From a virus, in IMG/VR virus record IMGVR_UViG_3300042876_000129, positions 1-24,717 of that record: a DNA stretch of 24,717 bases. One strand, 5' to 3'. Positions 7,961-15,596 of the stretch are shown here, piece by piece (the first letter of the stretch is position 1; the number at the start of each line of letters is the position of its first letter). A model generated the notes under the pieces. The model was not told the DNA's origin. It worked only from the letters and a program-made list of their open reading frames with translations, and did no database searches. A program made the translations under genes and the position numbers.

Positions 7961-8720
7961 CGAGGGTAAAATATACTTCGATCCTTTCGTTTGGTCTATG
8001 GATCAGGCAAAAAGATATTTGAAGGATAACGGGTTGAGATGGTCAAGTTTTATAAATGCAAAAGACATGGAACGCGGGATTGAAAAAAGGATATTGAACG
8101 CTGAATTTCGGGTAAAAACCGAAGATGGTCAGGACATTGTTGAAGGTCAGGCAGCAGTTGCAGAATCATGGTCGGAAGATTTAGGCGGGTTCCGGGAAAT
8201 GATTATGCCTGGTGCTTTTATGGGTGCTGATATTTCGGATGTTAGGGTACTGAAAAACCATAACCCGGACTTTATTCTTGGAAGAACGACCGCCGGAACT
8301 GCCAAAGTCATACCAACCGAAAGATCATTGGCCTATTCCTATACGGATGGCGGCACAACTTACGGCAAAGACTTACTCATTAGCCTGAGACGGGGCGATG
8401 TTTCACAGTCATCGTTTGCTTTTCGGATTGCTGAAGGTGGTGACAAATGGGAAAGGAACGCGGATGGCAATTACGAGCGAAGGATTTACGCTTTTTCAAA
8501 GATTTACGATGTTTCGCCGGTTACTTTTCCGGCCTATCCTGACACTTCGGTTGCCAAACGGTCAATGGATGCCATTGCTGAAAATGAGGCACTATTGGCT
8601 CAACAGCAAGCTGAACAGGAACAGCGTGACGAGCAAGCCCGGAAAGATCGGGAGGACATCGACAAACGTATATCACAAATTGAAATTAACGAGGCTAATA
8701 GCCTTATCGGACACAAATAA
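7890..8720 (+). CDS. Prohead protease, HK97 type
   Basis: Serine protease that cleaves the capsid protein's N-terminal scaffold during prohead maturation. From residue 66 (KRILNAEFRV) the sequence follows the HK97 protease family: MIMPGAFMG near 105-112, VRVLKNHNPDFILGRT with the likely catalytic His124, and RRGDVSQSSFAFRI with the likely catalytic Ser in the SSF segment near 172-176. A charged Gln/Glu/Arg-rich tail follows, probably coiled coil. The start is unsettled: TTG 7890 (used for the numbering here), TTG 7938, or first ATG 7998. The stretch KIYFDPFVWSMDQAKRYL before the ATG looks protein-like, favouring an upstream non-ATG start that overlaps the portal end. Confidence 0.9.
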   Translation: MNEHKAILHKPPQSLQLATGIRSDEGKIYFDPFVWSMDQAKRYLKDNGLRWSSFINAKDMERGIEKRILNAEFRVKTEDGQDIVEGQAAVAESWSEDLGGFREMIMPGAFMGADISDVRVLKNHNPDFILGRTTAGTAKVIPTERSLAYSYTDGGTTYGKDLLISLRRGDVSQSSFAFRIAEGGDKWERNADGNYERRIYAFSKIYDVSPVTFPAYPDTSVAKRSMDAIAENEALLAQQQAEQEQRDEQARKDREDIDKRISQIEINEANSLIGHK

Positions 8721-8729
8721 ATAAACAAA

Positions 8730-9986
8730 ATGAACTTAAAAGACTTGAAAGAAAAGAGGGCCGCTAAGGCTACGCAAATCAAAGATTTGCGTGACAAACT
8801 TGAGGCCGAAAAACGCGGTTTAACCGCAGAGGAAAGAACCCAATTCGATGCTTTGGGGGCCGACATTGACATGATTGATGGTGACATTACCCGTGAACAG
8901 CGGGCTGAAGAGATCCTAAAATCACAGGCCGTTGTAGCTGAGGAAAATCGTCAGGTGGTTGGTGGGAAATCGAAAGAGGAAATCCGCGAAAAAGCCAATG
9001 ACGCTTTACGGAAATTCATCATGTTTCGCGCTTTCGGACGTGGTTCTGAACCGGACATGAGAATCCTTACCGATCCATCACTCAACCCATTCCCGGAACT
9101 CCGTACCAACGTACAGAGCACGACCGATGCAAAAGGCGGGTTTATGATTCCCGAAGGATTCAGTAACGAACTGGCCATTGCAGAAAAAATGTGGGGCGGG
9201 ATGGAAAGCGTTTCAAGGATCATCACCACTCAGTCCGGGAATGATATTCCGTGGCCGGCTGCAAATGATACCTCGAACGTGGCCTATCAGGTTTCAGAAG
9301 CTGCCGACCTGAACACTTCAGCAGTTGACGTAACTTTTGCCAAAGCCCTGACCTTAAAGGCTTACAAATGGTCGTCTGGCTTGGTGAAGATTACCGAGGA
9401 AATCTTTGAAGATTCCTATTTCAACATTAACCAGATTCTCGCTGATCTTTTCGGTATTCGTATGGGTCGCGGCTTGAATGCTGCCTACACGACCGGAGCC
9501 GGAACCACGACGATTTCTGGCGTGGTGACCGGTGCAACCGATTCGGGTATTTCCGGAGTTGGCGCCGCAGCCATTACCTATGCCAACTTGGTCGATCTGC
9601 TTCATTCGGTTGATCCGGCTTATCGTATGAGAGCCCGGTTTATGTTCAACGATTCAACGCTGGCTTACCTAAGAAAGATTGTCGATGGTGACAGCAAACC
9701 GTTATGGCAACCGGCTATTACCGCTGGAGTACCTGACACGATTCTGGGATATCAGTACACGATCAACCAGGATGTCGCTTCTATCGGAGCATCGGCCAAA
9801 TCGGTTCTCTTCGGAGATTTCCAGAATTACCTGATCCGCAAAGTTCGCGGCGACCGCTTCAAAATTCTGCTTGAGCGTTATGCTGAGCTGGATGAAGTGG
9901 CAATGGTATTGCTTCGCCGGACTGATGGCCAGTTGTTGGATGCAGGGATGCACCCGGTTAAGTATTTAACTCATGCAGCTTCCTAA
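8730..9986 (+). CDS. Major capsid protein, HK97 fold
   Basis: Shell protein of the icosahedral head. The 418 residues have the standard layout: an N-terminal charged coiled-coil scaffold (delta domain) of roughly 105 residues beginning NLKDLKEKRAAKATQIK, then the mature domain with QSTTDAKGGFMIPEGF (about 127-142), the usual start of the N-arm/E-loop region. Next come VSEAADLNTSAVDVTFAKAL and KITEEIFEDS, typical of the P and E-loop parts, and a C-terminal VRGDRFKILLERYAELDEVA. Cleavage by the upstream protease probably falls between the scaffold and the QSTTDAKGG segment. Nine bases separate it from the protease, and a strong hairpin follows the stop. Confidence 0.96.
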   Translation: MNLKDLKEKRAAKATQIKDLRDKLEAEKRGLTAEERTQFDALGADIDMIDGDITREQRAEEILKSQAVVAEENRQVVGGKSKEEIREKANDALRKFIMFRAFGRGSEPDMRILTDPSLNPFPELRTNVQSTTDAKGGFMIPEGFSNELAIAEKMWGGMESVSRIITTQSGNDIPWPAANDTSNVAYQVSEAADLNTSAVDVTFAKALTLKAYKWSSGLVKITEEIFEDSYFNINQILADLFGIRMGRGLNAAYTTGAGTTTISGVVTGATDSGISGVGAAAITYANLVDLLHSVDPAYRMRARFMFNDSTLAYLRKIVDGDSKPLWQPAITAGVPDTILGYQYTINQDVASIGASAKSVLFGDFQNYLIRKVRGDRFKILLERYAELDEVAMVLLRRTDGQLLDAGMHPVKYLTHAAS

Positions 9987-9996
9987 ATTGAAATAG

Positions 9997-10020
9997 GGCC
10001 GGTTATGACCGGCCTTTACT
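9997..10020 (+). terminator. Rho-independent terminator after capsid gene
   Basis: GGCCGGT (9997-10003), loop TATG, ACCGGCC (10008-10014), then TTTACTTCT: a 7-bp, almost all G-C stem with a T-rich tail in the 37-base gap between the capsid and connector genes. It looks like an intrinsic terminator, probably leaky, since the tail genes downstream have no clear promoter of their own. It would make capsid transcripts more abundant than tail transcripts. Confidence 0.75.
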
Positions 10021-10023
10021 TCT

Positions 10024-10596
10024 ATGAGAAAATTAATCACAGCACCCACGACCGAACCGATAACCACCGCGGAGGCTAAAATCTATCTAAAAGTAGACGA
10101 CAGCACCGAAGATGCGTTAATCGCCGTCCTGATTAAGGCCGTCCGTATGGCAGCCGAAAAGTATATGGGTCGCGCTTTGATTACCCAGACATGGGAGGCA
10201 TCGTTTGATGAGTTCCCGGATTGCGATGAGGATTGGACTTTTGAACTCTACACATGCCCGGTTTCAAAGATTAATACACTCAAATATTACGATGCCTCCG
10301 ATGTTTTGGCTACGTTGGCCACAACGGTATATTTACCTGACTATGTTAGTGAACCGTGCCGGGTCGGATTAGCTTATGGTCAATCATGGCCGTCTATCTC
10401 AGGTCGGCAAAATAGTGTAGTCATTAATTACGAATGTGGTTATGGTGCGGCTTCTGTCGTGCCGGATTTGATTAAGGCGGGTATGTATCTTCATTTGGGA
10501 CACTTGTACGAAAATCGTCAGGATGTCACTAAAGAAAAAATGAACGAGTTACCGATGGGATCGCGCTCACTATACGATATGTACCGTGTCTATTAA
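10024..10596 (+). CDS. Head-tail connector, gp6-like adaptor
   Basis: Probably forms the adaptor ring under the portal. The 190-residue product starts with ITAPTTEPITTAEAKIYLKV, followed by a helical segment with ALIAVLIKAVRMAAEKYMGRALITQTWE. This is the standard opening of the HK97 gp6 / phiE125 gp8 connector families, where residues 10-50 form the packed helices. The middle holds the QSWPSISGRQNSVVINYECGYG segment, also typical, and the C-terminus has a helix with KAGMYLHLGHLYENRQD. Start: ATG three bases after the capsid terminator's T-run. It overlaps the next gene by 11 bases. Confidence 0.87.
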   Translation: MRKLITAPTTEPITTAEAKIYLKVDDSTEDALIAVLIKAVRMAAEKYMGRALITQTWEASFDEFPDCDEDWTFELYTCPVSKINTLKYYDASDVLATLATTVYLPDYVSEPCRVGLAYGQSWPSISGRQNSVVINYECGYGAASVVPDLIKAGMYLHLGHLYENRQDVTKEKMNELPMGSRSLYDMYRVY

Positions 10597-11401
10597 AGTT
10601 CTTTGTCTTACAGCTTTATGGCAGCGTCCCGAAATTACGGAGATCTGTTTTAGGGGTCTTTGTCGGCTTCGGGAGGAAGATGGTTTTGAACTGACCGCTT
10701 TGGCCGTTCATTCTGGCGGGTTTGATGAATTATGCCATTTGTATGATGTGATTCCGGTTGAGCATCGAAATTTACCGCTTGGCGAAAAGTGGAATTTCGG
10801 GCTGAAAGAAGCATTGAAATACGATTGGGATTATTTGTTGACGCTTGGATCGGACGACTTGTTGAGCCGTGAACTTCTTCGGACGTACACATGGCAAGAC
10901 GAAGCGGCGGGACTTAACCGATGCGGGGTGGTCGACACGCTGACCGGGCAAACAGCGATCTTTGAAAATAATTACGCGATAGGATGCGGGCGGGTAATTC
11001 GCCGCGATGTGATAGAAAGGATGGGTGACATGGTTACCGTGAAATACCGGGATTGTTACGTGGGTCCTTTTGGTACAATCACACCTGGCAAAGCAATTAC
11101 CATTTCCAGACATTTCCTGACCCGCGTACAAGGGCAAACGGAATTGATTTCTGAACGCAAAGGAACCCCAAAATTATGGGGTGACGACTTGAATCAGGGA
11201 TTAGATTATAGCTCAGATTGTTTACTTAATGCTAACGGGGTGATTCAAAAAATTTATCCGTCCGATAAGATTTTAGCTTTAGACCTCAAAAGCAATGTAA
11301 ACATCTGGCCGTTTGACCATTACACAAGAAAAGATTTTGTTATTGATTGGCTTTCAAAAGAAGAAGAAGATGCAATTAGGCGACTTAGATCGAAGGATTA
11401 G
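10586..11401 (+). CDS. Glycosyltransferase family 2-like inside connector operon
   Basis: Predicted sugar transferase with a GT-A-like core. The 271-residue product starts SIKVLCLTALWQRPEITEIC, similar to the GT2 first strand and helix; PLGEKWNFGLKEALKYDWDYL at 65-85 matches the conserved helix before the DxD strand; and LTLGSDDLL at 86-94 supplies the metal-binding acidic residues (D90, D91). The C-terminal half is unfamiliar. The start is a GTG overlapping the connector gene by 11 bases, and the end overlaps the next connector gene by 32 bases, so it is translated within the head-tail operon. This unusual place suggests it acts on a virion component; acceptor and donor unknown. Confidence 0.75.
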   Translation: MSIKVLCLTALWQRPEITEICFRGLCRLREEDGFELTALAVHSGGFDELCHLYDVIPVEHRNLPLGEKWNFGLKEALKYDWDYLLTLGSDDLLSRELLRTYTWQDEAAGLNRCGVVDTLTGQTAIFENNYAIGCGRVIRRDVIERMGDMVTVKYRDCYVGPFGTITPGKAITISRHFLTRVQGQTELISERKGTPKLWGDDLNQGLDYSSDCLLNANGVIQKIYPSDKILALDLKSNVNIWPFDHYTRKDFVIDWLSKEEEDAIRRLRSKD

Positions 11402-11687
11402 GATCGAACAATGCACGTACACAACGGATTCAGTTGGTCAGCGCATTGCGGTATGGTCAACCCTTATCACGGTTTGGGCGCTGGTTGCTTATGAATCCGG
11501 GAATGAAGTTTATGAAGCCAGCCAAAAGGTCGCTGAAAGGGTTGTGAAATTCATTGTCCGTTATCGCACCCTGAACGAAACCATGCGAATTGTTTACGAT
11601 GGCGTGGTGTACGATATTCTGGCAATAGAAGAGATCGACCGGAAACGGTTCCTTGCAATCAGGACGCTTAAAAAAGATCGATCATGA
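11370..11687 (+). CDS. Head closure / head-tail adaptor protein
   Basis: Likely head-completion protein of the SPP1 gp16 / Phage_H_T_join type. I chose the ATG at 11370 (105 residues), because MQLGDLDRRIRIEQCTYTTDSVGQ is the usual opening of this family (a G-x-LDRRI-x-I strand, then a loop); a TTG at 11313 would add an unlikely extension inside the glycosyltransferase gene. Next comes TVWALVAYESGNEVYEASQ, then VKFIVRYRTLNETMRIVYDGVVYDILAIEE, the strand pattern typical of these small beta-barrel proteins. The TGA overlaps the following ATG (ATGA). Confidence 0.88.
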   Translation: MQLGDLDRRIRIEQCTYTTDSVGQRIAVWSTLITVWALVAYESGNEVYEASQKVAERVVKFIVRYRTLNETMRIVYDGVVYDILAIEEIDRKRFLAIRTLKKDRS

Positions 11688-12148
11688 TAAGCGTGGAACT
11701 AACTAACCGGGCTGAAATTGTGAAGTTATTGGATCAGATACCCAATGCCTACAACTCGAAAGCGGTCAGAAGTCTGATTAAGCACTCCGTAAAACCACTG
11801 GTTGAAGAGGCACAACGATTAGCACCCAAAGCATTAAAACCTCACAAAGGCAAATACGGCATGGTGCAACCGGGCAACCTTGCGCGATCCATTTGGACAA
11901 TCGACATGAAGCGTTCGCGTACCGTGACATTGATCGTAGGCCCGCGCGTGAAGGGTGCTTTTAGAAAGAACAGATCGGGATTTTATGGGATGTGGTTAGA
12001 GCGAGGAACGAAAAAGATCAAGGCACAACCATTTATGCGCCCGGCGTGGGATAGTAAAAAAGGCGAAGTGATCCGGCGCTTTGAAGAAGATGCAATAAAG
12101 ATTTTTGAGAAGGTTATTCGTAAACTGACTAAAAAAGGCTTGATATGA
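11684..12148 (+). CDS. HK97 gp10-like tail component
   Basis: Connects head and tail and takes part in tail completion. The 154-residue product has the gp10-like pattern: a helical N-terminus (EIVKLLDQIPNAYNS), VEEAQRLAPKALKPHKGKYG in the loop region, PGNLARSIWTI, and YGMWLERGTKKIKAQPFMRPAWDSKK. The last is the family hallmark, in which a Glu-x-Gly-Thr followed by PFMRPA marks the end of the core. The basic C-terminal helix has many Lys residues. It overlaps neighbours by 4 bases on both sides, so translation is probably coupled. Confidence 0.9.
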   Translation: MISVELTNRAEIVKLLDQIPNAYNSKAVRSLIKHSVKPLVEEAQRLAPKALKPHKGKYGMVQPGNLARSIWTIDMKRSRTVTLIVGPRVKGAFRKNRSGFYGMWLERGTKKIKAQPFMRPAWDSKKGEVIRRFEEDAIKIFEKVIRKLTKKGLI

Positions 12149-12495
12149 TTGAAGATACCATATATACACTACTAAGTGCTGTTGGAACGGCCTTTCCAAA
12201 GGTCGCCAAACAGACTCAGGATGCTCCGTATATGGTTTACACGGTTATATCCAATGTCCCATCAAAGCGAAAAAATGGCGTGTCGATTACCGACATCATG
12301 CGGCTCCAGGTCGATATTTACGCGACCTCTGCGAAGTCATGCAATACGTTGTATGAATCGCTGCGAACAGCCTTAGACTACACGAACAGCGGCAATATCA
12401 CTCATATTTCATACGATAGTCATTTTGACGAGTTCGACAATGCCGCCGATTATTACAGGCGCTCTGTTGATTTTCTAATACGGATAAAACGATGA
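12145..12495 (+). CDS. Tail terminator, DUF3168-like
   Basis: Likely caps the tail tube at the head-proximal end. The 116-residue product matches the DUF3168 layout: an N-terminal helix IEDTIYTLLSAVGTAFPKV, the AKQTQDAPYMVYTVIS strand, then IMRLQVDIYATSAKSCNTLYESLRTAL (strand and helix), and SVDFLIRIKR at the end. Length and position before the tail tube gene fit. It overlaps the gp10-like gene and the small lysine-rich gene by 4 bases each. Confidence 0.85.
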   Translation: MIEDTIYTLLSAVGTAFPKVAKQTQDAPYMVYTVISNVPSKRKNGVSITDIMRLQVDIYATSAKSCNTLYESLRTALDYTNSGNITHISYDSHFDEFDNAADYYRRSVDFLIRIKR

Positions 12496-12680
12496 AAATT
12501 ATACTGACTGACGATCTGGAGATCGGCGGGTACACGAAAAGTAAAGGCCGCACGATTGAAGTGACGAAAGATTACGGGCGCAAGCTCATACGAGAGAAGA
12601 AAGCCCGCGATGAGAATTTTATTGAAAAGTTGATCGAGAAAAAAATAATTAAAAAGAAAAAACGAAATGGCAACTACTGA
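12492..12680 (+). CDS. Small lysine-rich protein in tail operon
   Basis: The product has 62 residues. The first half reads like a small beta hairpin (IILTDDLEIGGYTKSKGRTIEVT); the second half is an amphipathic, very basic helix ending with KKIIKKKKRNGNY. I do not recognise a named family. Start and end overlap neighbours (4 bases upstream, 14 bases downstream), which supports real translation. Position between tail terminator and tail tube suggests an accessory tail or scaffold role, but that is inference. No signal peptide or membrane segment. Confidence 0.65.
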   Translation: MKIILTDDLEIGGYTKSKGRTIEVTKDYGRKLIREKKARDENFIEKLIEKKIIKKKKRNGNY

Positions 12681-13077
12681 AATTATTAATGGCACGGCGC
12701 TGATTATGTACATCGGCGATGTTGCTATTGGGTCGGCCACAAGCCATACCCTTTCAGTTCAGATGGCAACGCGTAACGCCACCACGAAATCAAGTGGTGG
12801 GTGGGCCGCTAAACTATCCGCGCTGAGAAGTTGGAACGCTGGCGGAGGCGGGTTTGTCTGCTTTGCTGACACTTATGGATATAAAGAGTTGGTAGCGGCT
12901 GCGATTGCTCGCACTCCGGTAACGGTGAAGCTGTCAACCGAAGTATCTGGCGATACCTATTATTCCGGGTCGGGTTACTTTACCGGGGTTGATCTGGATA
13001 GCCCGGTGGAAGAGTCAACCACCTATACGTTCACCATCGAAGGAACAGGCGCATTAACTCCAGCTACCGGAACATGA
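12667..13077 (+). CDS. Major tail tube protein
   Basis: Forms the stacked hexameric rings of the tail tube. The 136-residue product starts ATTEIINGTALIMYIGDVAIG, which fits the TP901-1-type tail tube family: a first strand with a G-x-x-L motif, then SATSHTLSVQMATRNATTKSSGGW. The C-terminal part holds GSGYFTGVDLDSPVEESTTYTFTIEGTGAL, the conserved final strands with the E-x-x-T-Y-x-x-x-x-E-G-T pattern. It is small for the family but complete. The TGA overlaps the next ATG. A single small gene with two tail chaperone frames downstream is the normal order. Confidence 0.9.
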   Translation: MATTEIINGTALIMYIGDVAIGSATSHTLSVQMATRNATTKSSGGWAAKLSALRSWNAGGGGFVCFADTYGYKELVAAAIARTPVTVKLSTEVSGDTYYSGSGYFTGVDLDSPVEESTTYTFTIEGTGALTPATGT

Positions 13078-13418
13078 TAGATCACGTTACATTAGGAGGA
13101 ACGGTGTACCCGGTTAGTATCGGGTTTGCTTCATTGAGGCAAGTTGAAATCGAAAAGGGTATATCCCTTTTGGATGTGATCGATGCGGTCAGTAAAAACG
13201 CTTCTGTTGTTAATACAGTGTATATTTGTACGTTGGCAATTAATGAGGGGTTTAGGAAAGAAAAAGAAACCCGCGTATTGAGTGAAGTTGAAGTTGCTGA
13301 CTTACTGGATGAACCGGAAAAGCTCACTGAAATTGCAGGGTTAATCGGTAACCAGTTGGGAAAGATTTTCGCTCCTCTGATAGCGGAGGGGCAAAAGTCG
13401 AAGAAGAAATCAACGTAG
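13074..13418 (+). CDS. Tail assembly chaperone, short form (lambda gpG-like)
   Basis: Chaperone that coats the tape measure before tube polymerisation. The 114-residue frame-0 product starts IDHVTLGGTVYPVSIGFASLRQVE, has a helical core with LDVIDAVSKNASVVNTVYICTLAINEGFRKE, and ends with a basic tail QKSKKKST. It lies directly between tail tube and tape measure, as in lambda and its relatives. A -1 slippery heptamer in its last quarter allows an extended product. The family assignment relies on this gene order and the frameshift rather than on conserved residues. Confidence 0.85.
   Translation: MIDHVTLGGTVYPVSIGFASLRQVEIEKGISLLDVIDAVSKNASVVNTVYICTLAINEGFRKEKETRVLSEVEVADLLDEPEKLTEIAGLIGNQLGKIFAPLIAEGQKSKKKST
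13358..13364 (+). other. Programmed -1 ribosomal frameshift site (GGGAAAG)
   Basis: GGGAAAG is read in frame as G GGA AAG, which is exactly the heptamer used in the lambda G/T frameshift. After slipping back one base, translation continues from GAT at 13364 without a stop to 13747. The frame-0 stop is 54 bases downstream (13416-13418). The sequence and phase are seen directly; the function is inferred from lambda. Confidence 0.88.
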
Positions 13419-13747
13419 AATATCTGATGGCGATAGGCCTAGGACAACTTCGCCTATCGCCGGATGACTTCTGGGCAATGTCACCTCTGGAATTTCTTTG
13501 CACACAAAAGGGATTTTTTGATCTGGAACAGCAACGGGAAAAACAACATTGGTATCGAACGATTGCCCTGCTTAACATCCAGTTGCCGCGCAAAGATAAG
13601 ATCAATCCTGATATGCTTTTCCAGAATAAAAAACGGTCGCGGCCAATGACGCGTGAAGAGTTTGAGAAATTAGAAAAACGATGGAGGAAGTTTCATGTCA
13701 TTAGCGAACCTCAATTTCCTATTCCGGGCGGACACGGAAAACTTTGA
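13364..13747 (+). CDS. Tail assembly chaperone, frameshift extension (gpGT-like)
   Basis: C-terminal part made only after the -1 frameshift at 13358-13364. It joins to residues 1-97 of the upstream frame to give about 224 residues. The extension runs through an acidic linker (VEEEINVEYLMAIGLG) into LRLSPDDFWAMSPLEFL and a helical region, which resembles the small helical T domain that recruits the tape measure in lambda-like systems. The ATG at 13427 could give an independent product, but the open frame upstream and the perfect slippery site favour fusion. The last 53 bases overlap the tape measure start. Confidence 0.85.
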   Translation, partial: DFRSSDSGGAKVEEEINVEYLMAIGLGQLRLSPDDFWAMSPLEFLCTQKGFFDLEQQREKQHWYRTIALLNIQLPRKDKINPDMLFQNKKRSRPMTREEFEKLEKRWRKFHVISEPQFPIPGGHGKL

Positions 13748-15596
13748 ACGCAAACTCAAACAAAGTAGGCGCTCCGTTAATGATTTTAATTCCGGCATTC
13801 GATCAGTAGGCAAACTGATTGGCGGCGCGTTTGCCGTCGATCAGGTCGTGGAATTTGGCAAGGCTTGCGTTACTGCTTTTGATGAATCTGAAAAGGCATC
13901 GGCATTACTACTCACTTCGCTGGATGGCAATACCGAATCTTTTCGCCGTCTATCCAATCAGGCCGTTTTACTACAATCAACAAAGTTATTTGATGACGAG
14001 GCGATAAAGGGGGCGCAAACCTTTTTAGCTTCGATGAAATTGAACGAAACCCAGATACAAAGGATCTTACCCTTGATCATGGATTTCGCCACTAAGTTTA
14101 AAGTTGATTTAACGAGCGCCGCCAATTTGGTAGCCAAAAGTATCGGAGGGCCGACAAACGCGCTGAAACGGTACGGGATTGAAGCGGGCGGGGCGGCTGG
14201 TTCATCCGAAAGATTCAATAGTATATTAGCCGGATTGACGAAGCAGGTCGGAGGGTTTTCAAAGGCCGCAGCCGAAGCCGGAACCTCTGGATTGGTATTG
14301 CTTCGACAGGCGTTTGATGACATTAAGGAAGTTCTGGGCGCTGGTTTGGGTAAAGGGTTAAGTGATTTTGCACGGGACATAAAGGGAATCATTGAACTCA
14401 GGCGCGGTATAACTCAACAGAATTTCGCCACAACGGTTGAAAATGAGGGGCGTGAATTTGCAGCATTGGGTAAAAGTACATTAGAGGCACGTAATAACGT
14501 AGCTTCTTATGCGATGGAGGTTCAAAGCGGAATACCTGATTTGAAAAAAAGGATTGCGTACCTCGATAGCGAAGTAAAAGCAAATTGGGCAAATGGCAGG
14601 GCTATGAGGGCTGCCATGTTTGAACGCGATAAGTTACAGGCCAAACTGAATGGCAGTATCGAGGGCGTGTCCAAATTGACCGATTTAATGAACAATGAGG
14701 CTGAATTAGGTAAAATTGTTGCAGAATCTCAGGCCGGGGTCAATACGGAAACCGATACGGCGGTCGGGTTGTACGGAAAACTTAATGAACAGATTAAGAT
14801 CAATAACGACCTGATCGCTACAACGGATGACAAAAAAGTCATCGCTAAACTCAGGTTAGAAAATATTGAACTCGAAAAACAAAAAGAACTTTTAGACGCG
14901 ATAGGAACCGCACCAGCCCGGCAAACTATCGCCCCGATGCAAACGCGGGGCGGAGGGTTGATTCCCGAAACAACTAATAAGCAACTCAAAGACACGACAA
15001 CCGACGTCGCCGGGTTGGTTGACCAATTCGGTTATCTGGCAGATGCTTCAGATAATGTCGGCTATAAGATGGTCGATATGGGGAAAGCCGTTCAACAGGC
15101 ATTCTCAGGTTTAGGCGAAGCGATGGGCGGCGTTCTGGGTGAAGGTATTGCGAACATGATAACCGGAAGCGGAGGATTGGAAGATGTATTTTCAGGGATA
15201 TTATCTTTAGTTGGCGACTTCTTACAGAACTTAGGTAAGGCATTGATTGCCGCCGCCGCCGCTACATTGGCCTTTGAAGAGTTGGCAATTAATCCGATAG
15301 CCGCCGCCGCTCTTGGATTGGCCGCGATTATTGCGGGATCAGTTGTAAAGAATCTGATCGCTAAAGGACCGGACGGTCAGAAAGTACCGGCATTGGCTAA
15401 AGGGGGGCTGGCTTACGCTCCATCAATGGCTATTGTCGGAGATAATCCAAATGCTCAGATCGACCCTGAAGTTATTGCGCCGTTATCGAAATTACAAGGT
15501 ATGATGTCCGTTTCGGTATCAGGCCGAACAAAACTCAGGGGCAAAGATATTTATGTGGTTTGGGATCAGGAAAACCAATTTAAAAACCGTACCTAA
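13695..15596 (+). CDS. Tape measure protein
   Basis: Sets tail length and is ejected ahead of the DNA. The 633-residue product opens with a typical SLANLNFLFRADTENFERKL segment, followed by long helical stretches rich in Ala, Lys and Glu. A C-terminal hydrophobic region from about residue 515 to 550 (Ala-rich, with ALGLAAIIAGSVV) would serve for membrane insertion. It ends with SVSGRTKLRGKDIYVV, a short beta end seen in related proteins. The length is modest, so the tail should be short to medium. The start lies inside the chaperone extension by 53 bases; the stop overlaps the next ATG (TAATG). Confidence 0.88.
   Translation: MSLANLNFLFRADTENFERKLKQSRRSVNDFNSGIRSVGKLIGGAFAVDQVVEFGKACVTAFDESEKASALLLTSLDGNTESFRRLSNQAVLLQSTKLFDDEAIKGAQTFLASMKLNETQIQRILPLIMDFATKFKVDLTSAANLVAKSIGGPTNALKRYGIEAGGAAGSSERFNSILAGLTKQVGGFSKAAAEAGTSGLVLLRQAFDDIKEVLGAGLGKGLSDFARDIKGIIELRRGITQQNFATTVENEGREFAALGKSTLEARNNVASYAMEVQSGIPDLKKRIAYLDSEVKANWANGRAMRAAMFERDKLQAKLNGSIEGVSKLTDLMNNEAELGKIVAESQAGVNTETDTAVGLYGKLNEQIKINNDLIATTDDKKVIAKLRLENIELEKQKELLDAIGTAPARQTIAPMQTRGGGLIPETTNKQLKDTTTDVAGLVDQFGYLADASDNVGYKMVDMGKAVQQAFSGLGEAMGGVLGEGIANMITGSGGLEDVFSGILSLVGDFLQNLGKALIAAAAATLAFEELAINPIAAAALGLAAIIAGSVVKNLIAKGPDGQKVPALAKGGLAYAPSMAIVGDNPNAQIDPEVIAPLSKLQGMMSVSVSGRTKLRGKDIYVVWDQENQFKNRT

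Noticed and set aside
13958-14392. Minus-strand open frame of 144 codons inside the tape measure gene
   Set aside because: Antisense shadow of a well-supported helical protein; no promoter, no neighbours on that strand, no recognisable domain.
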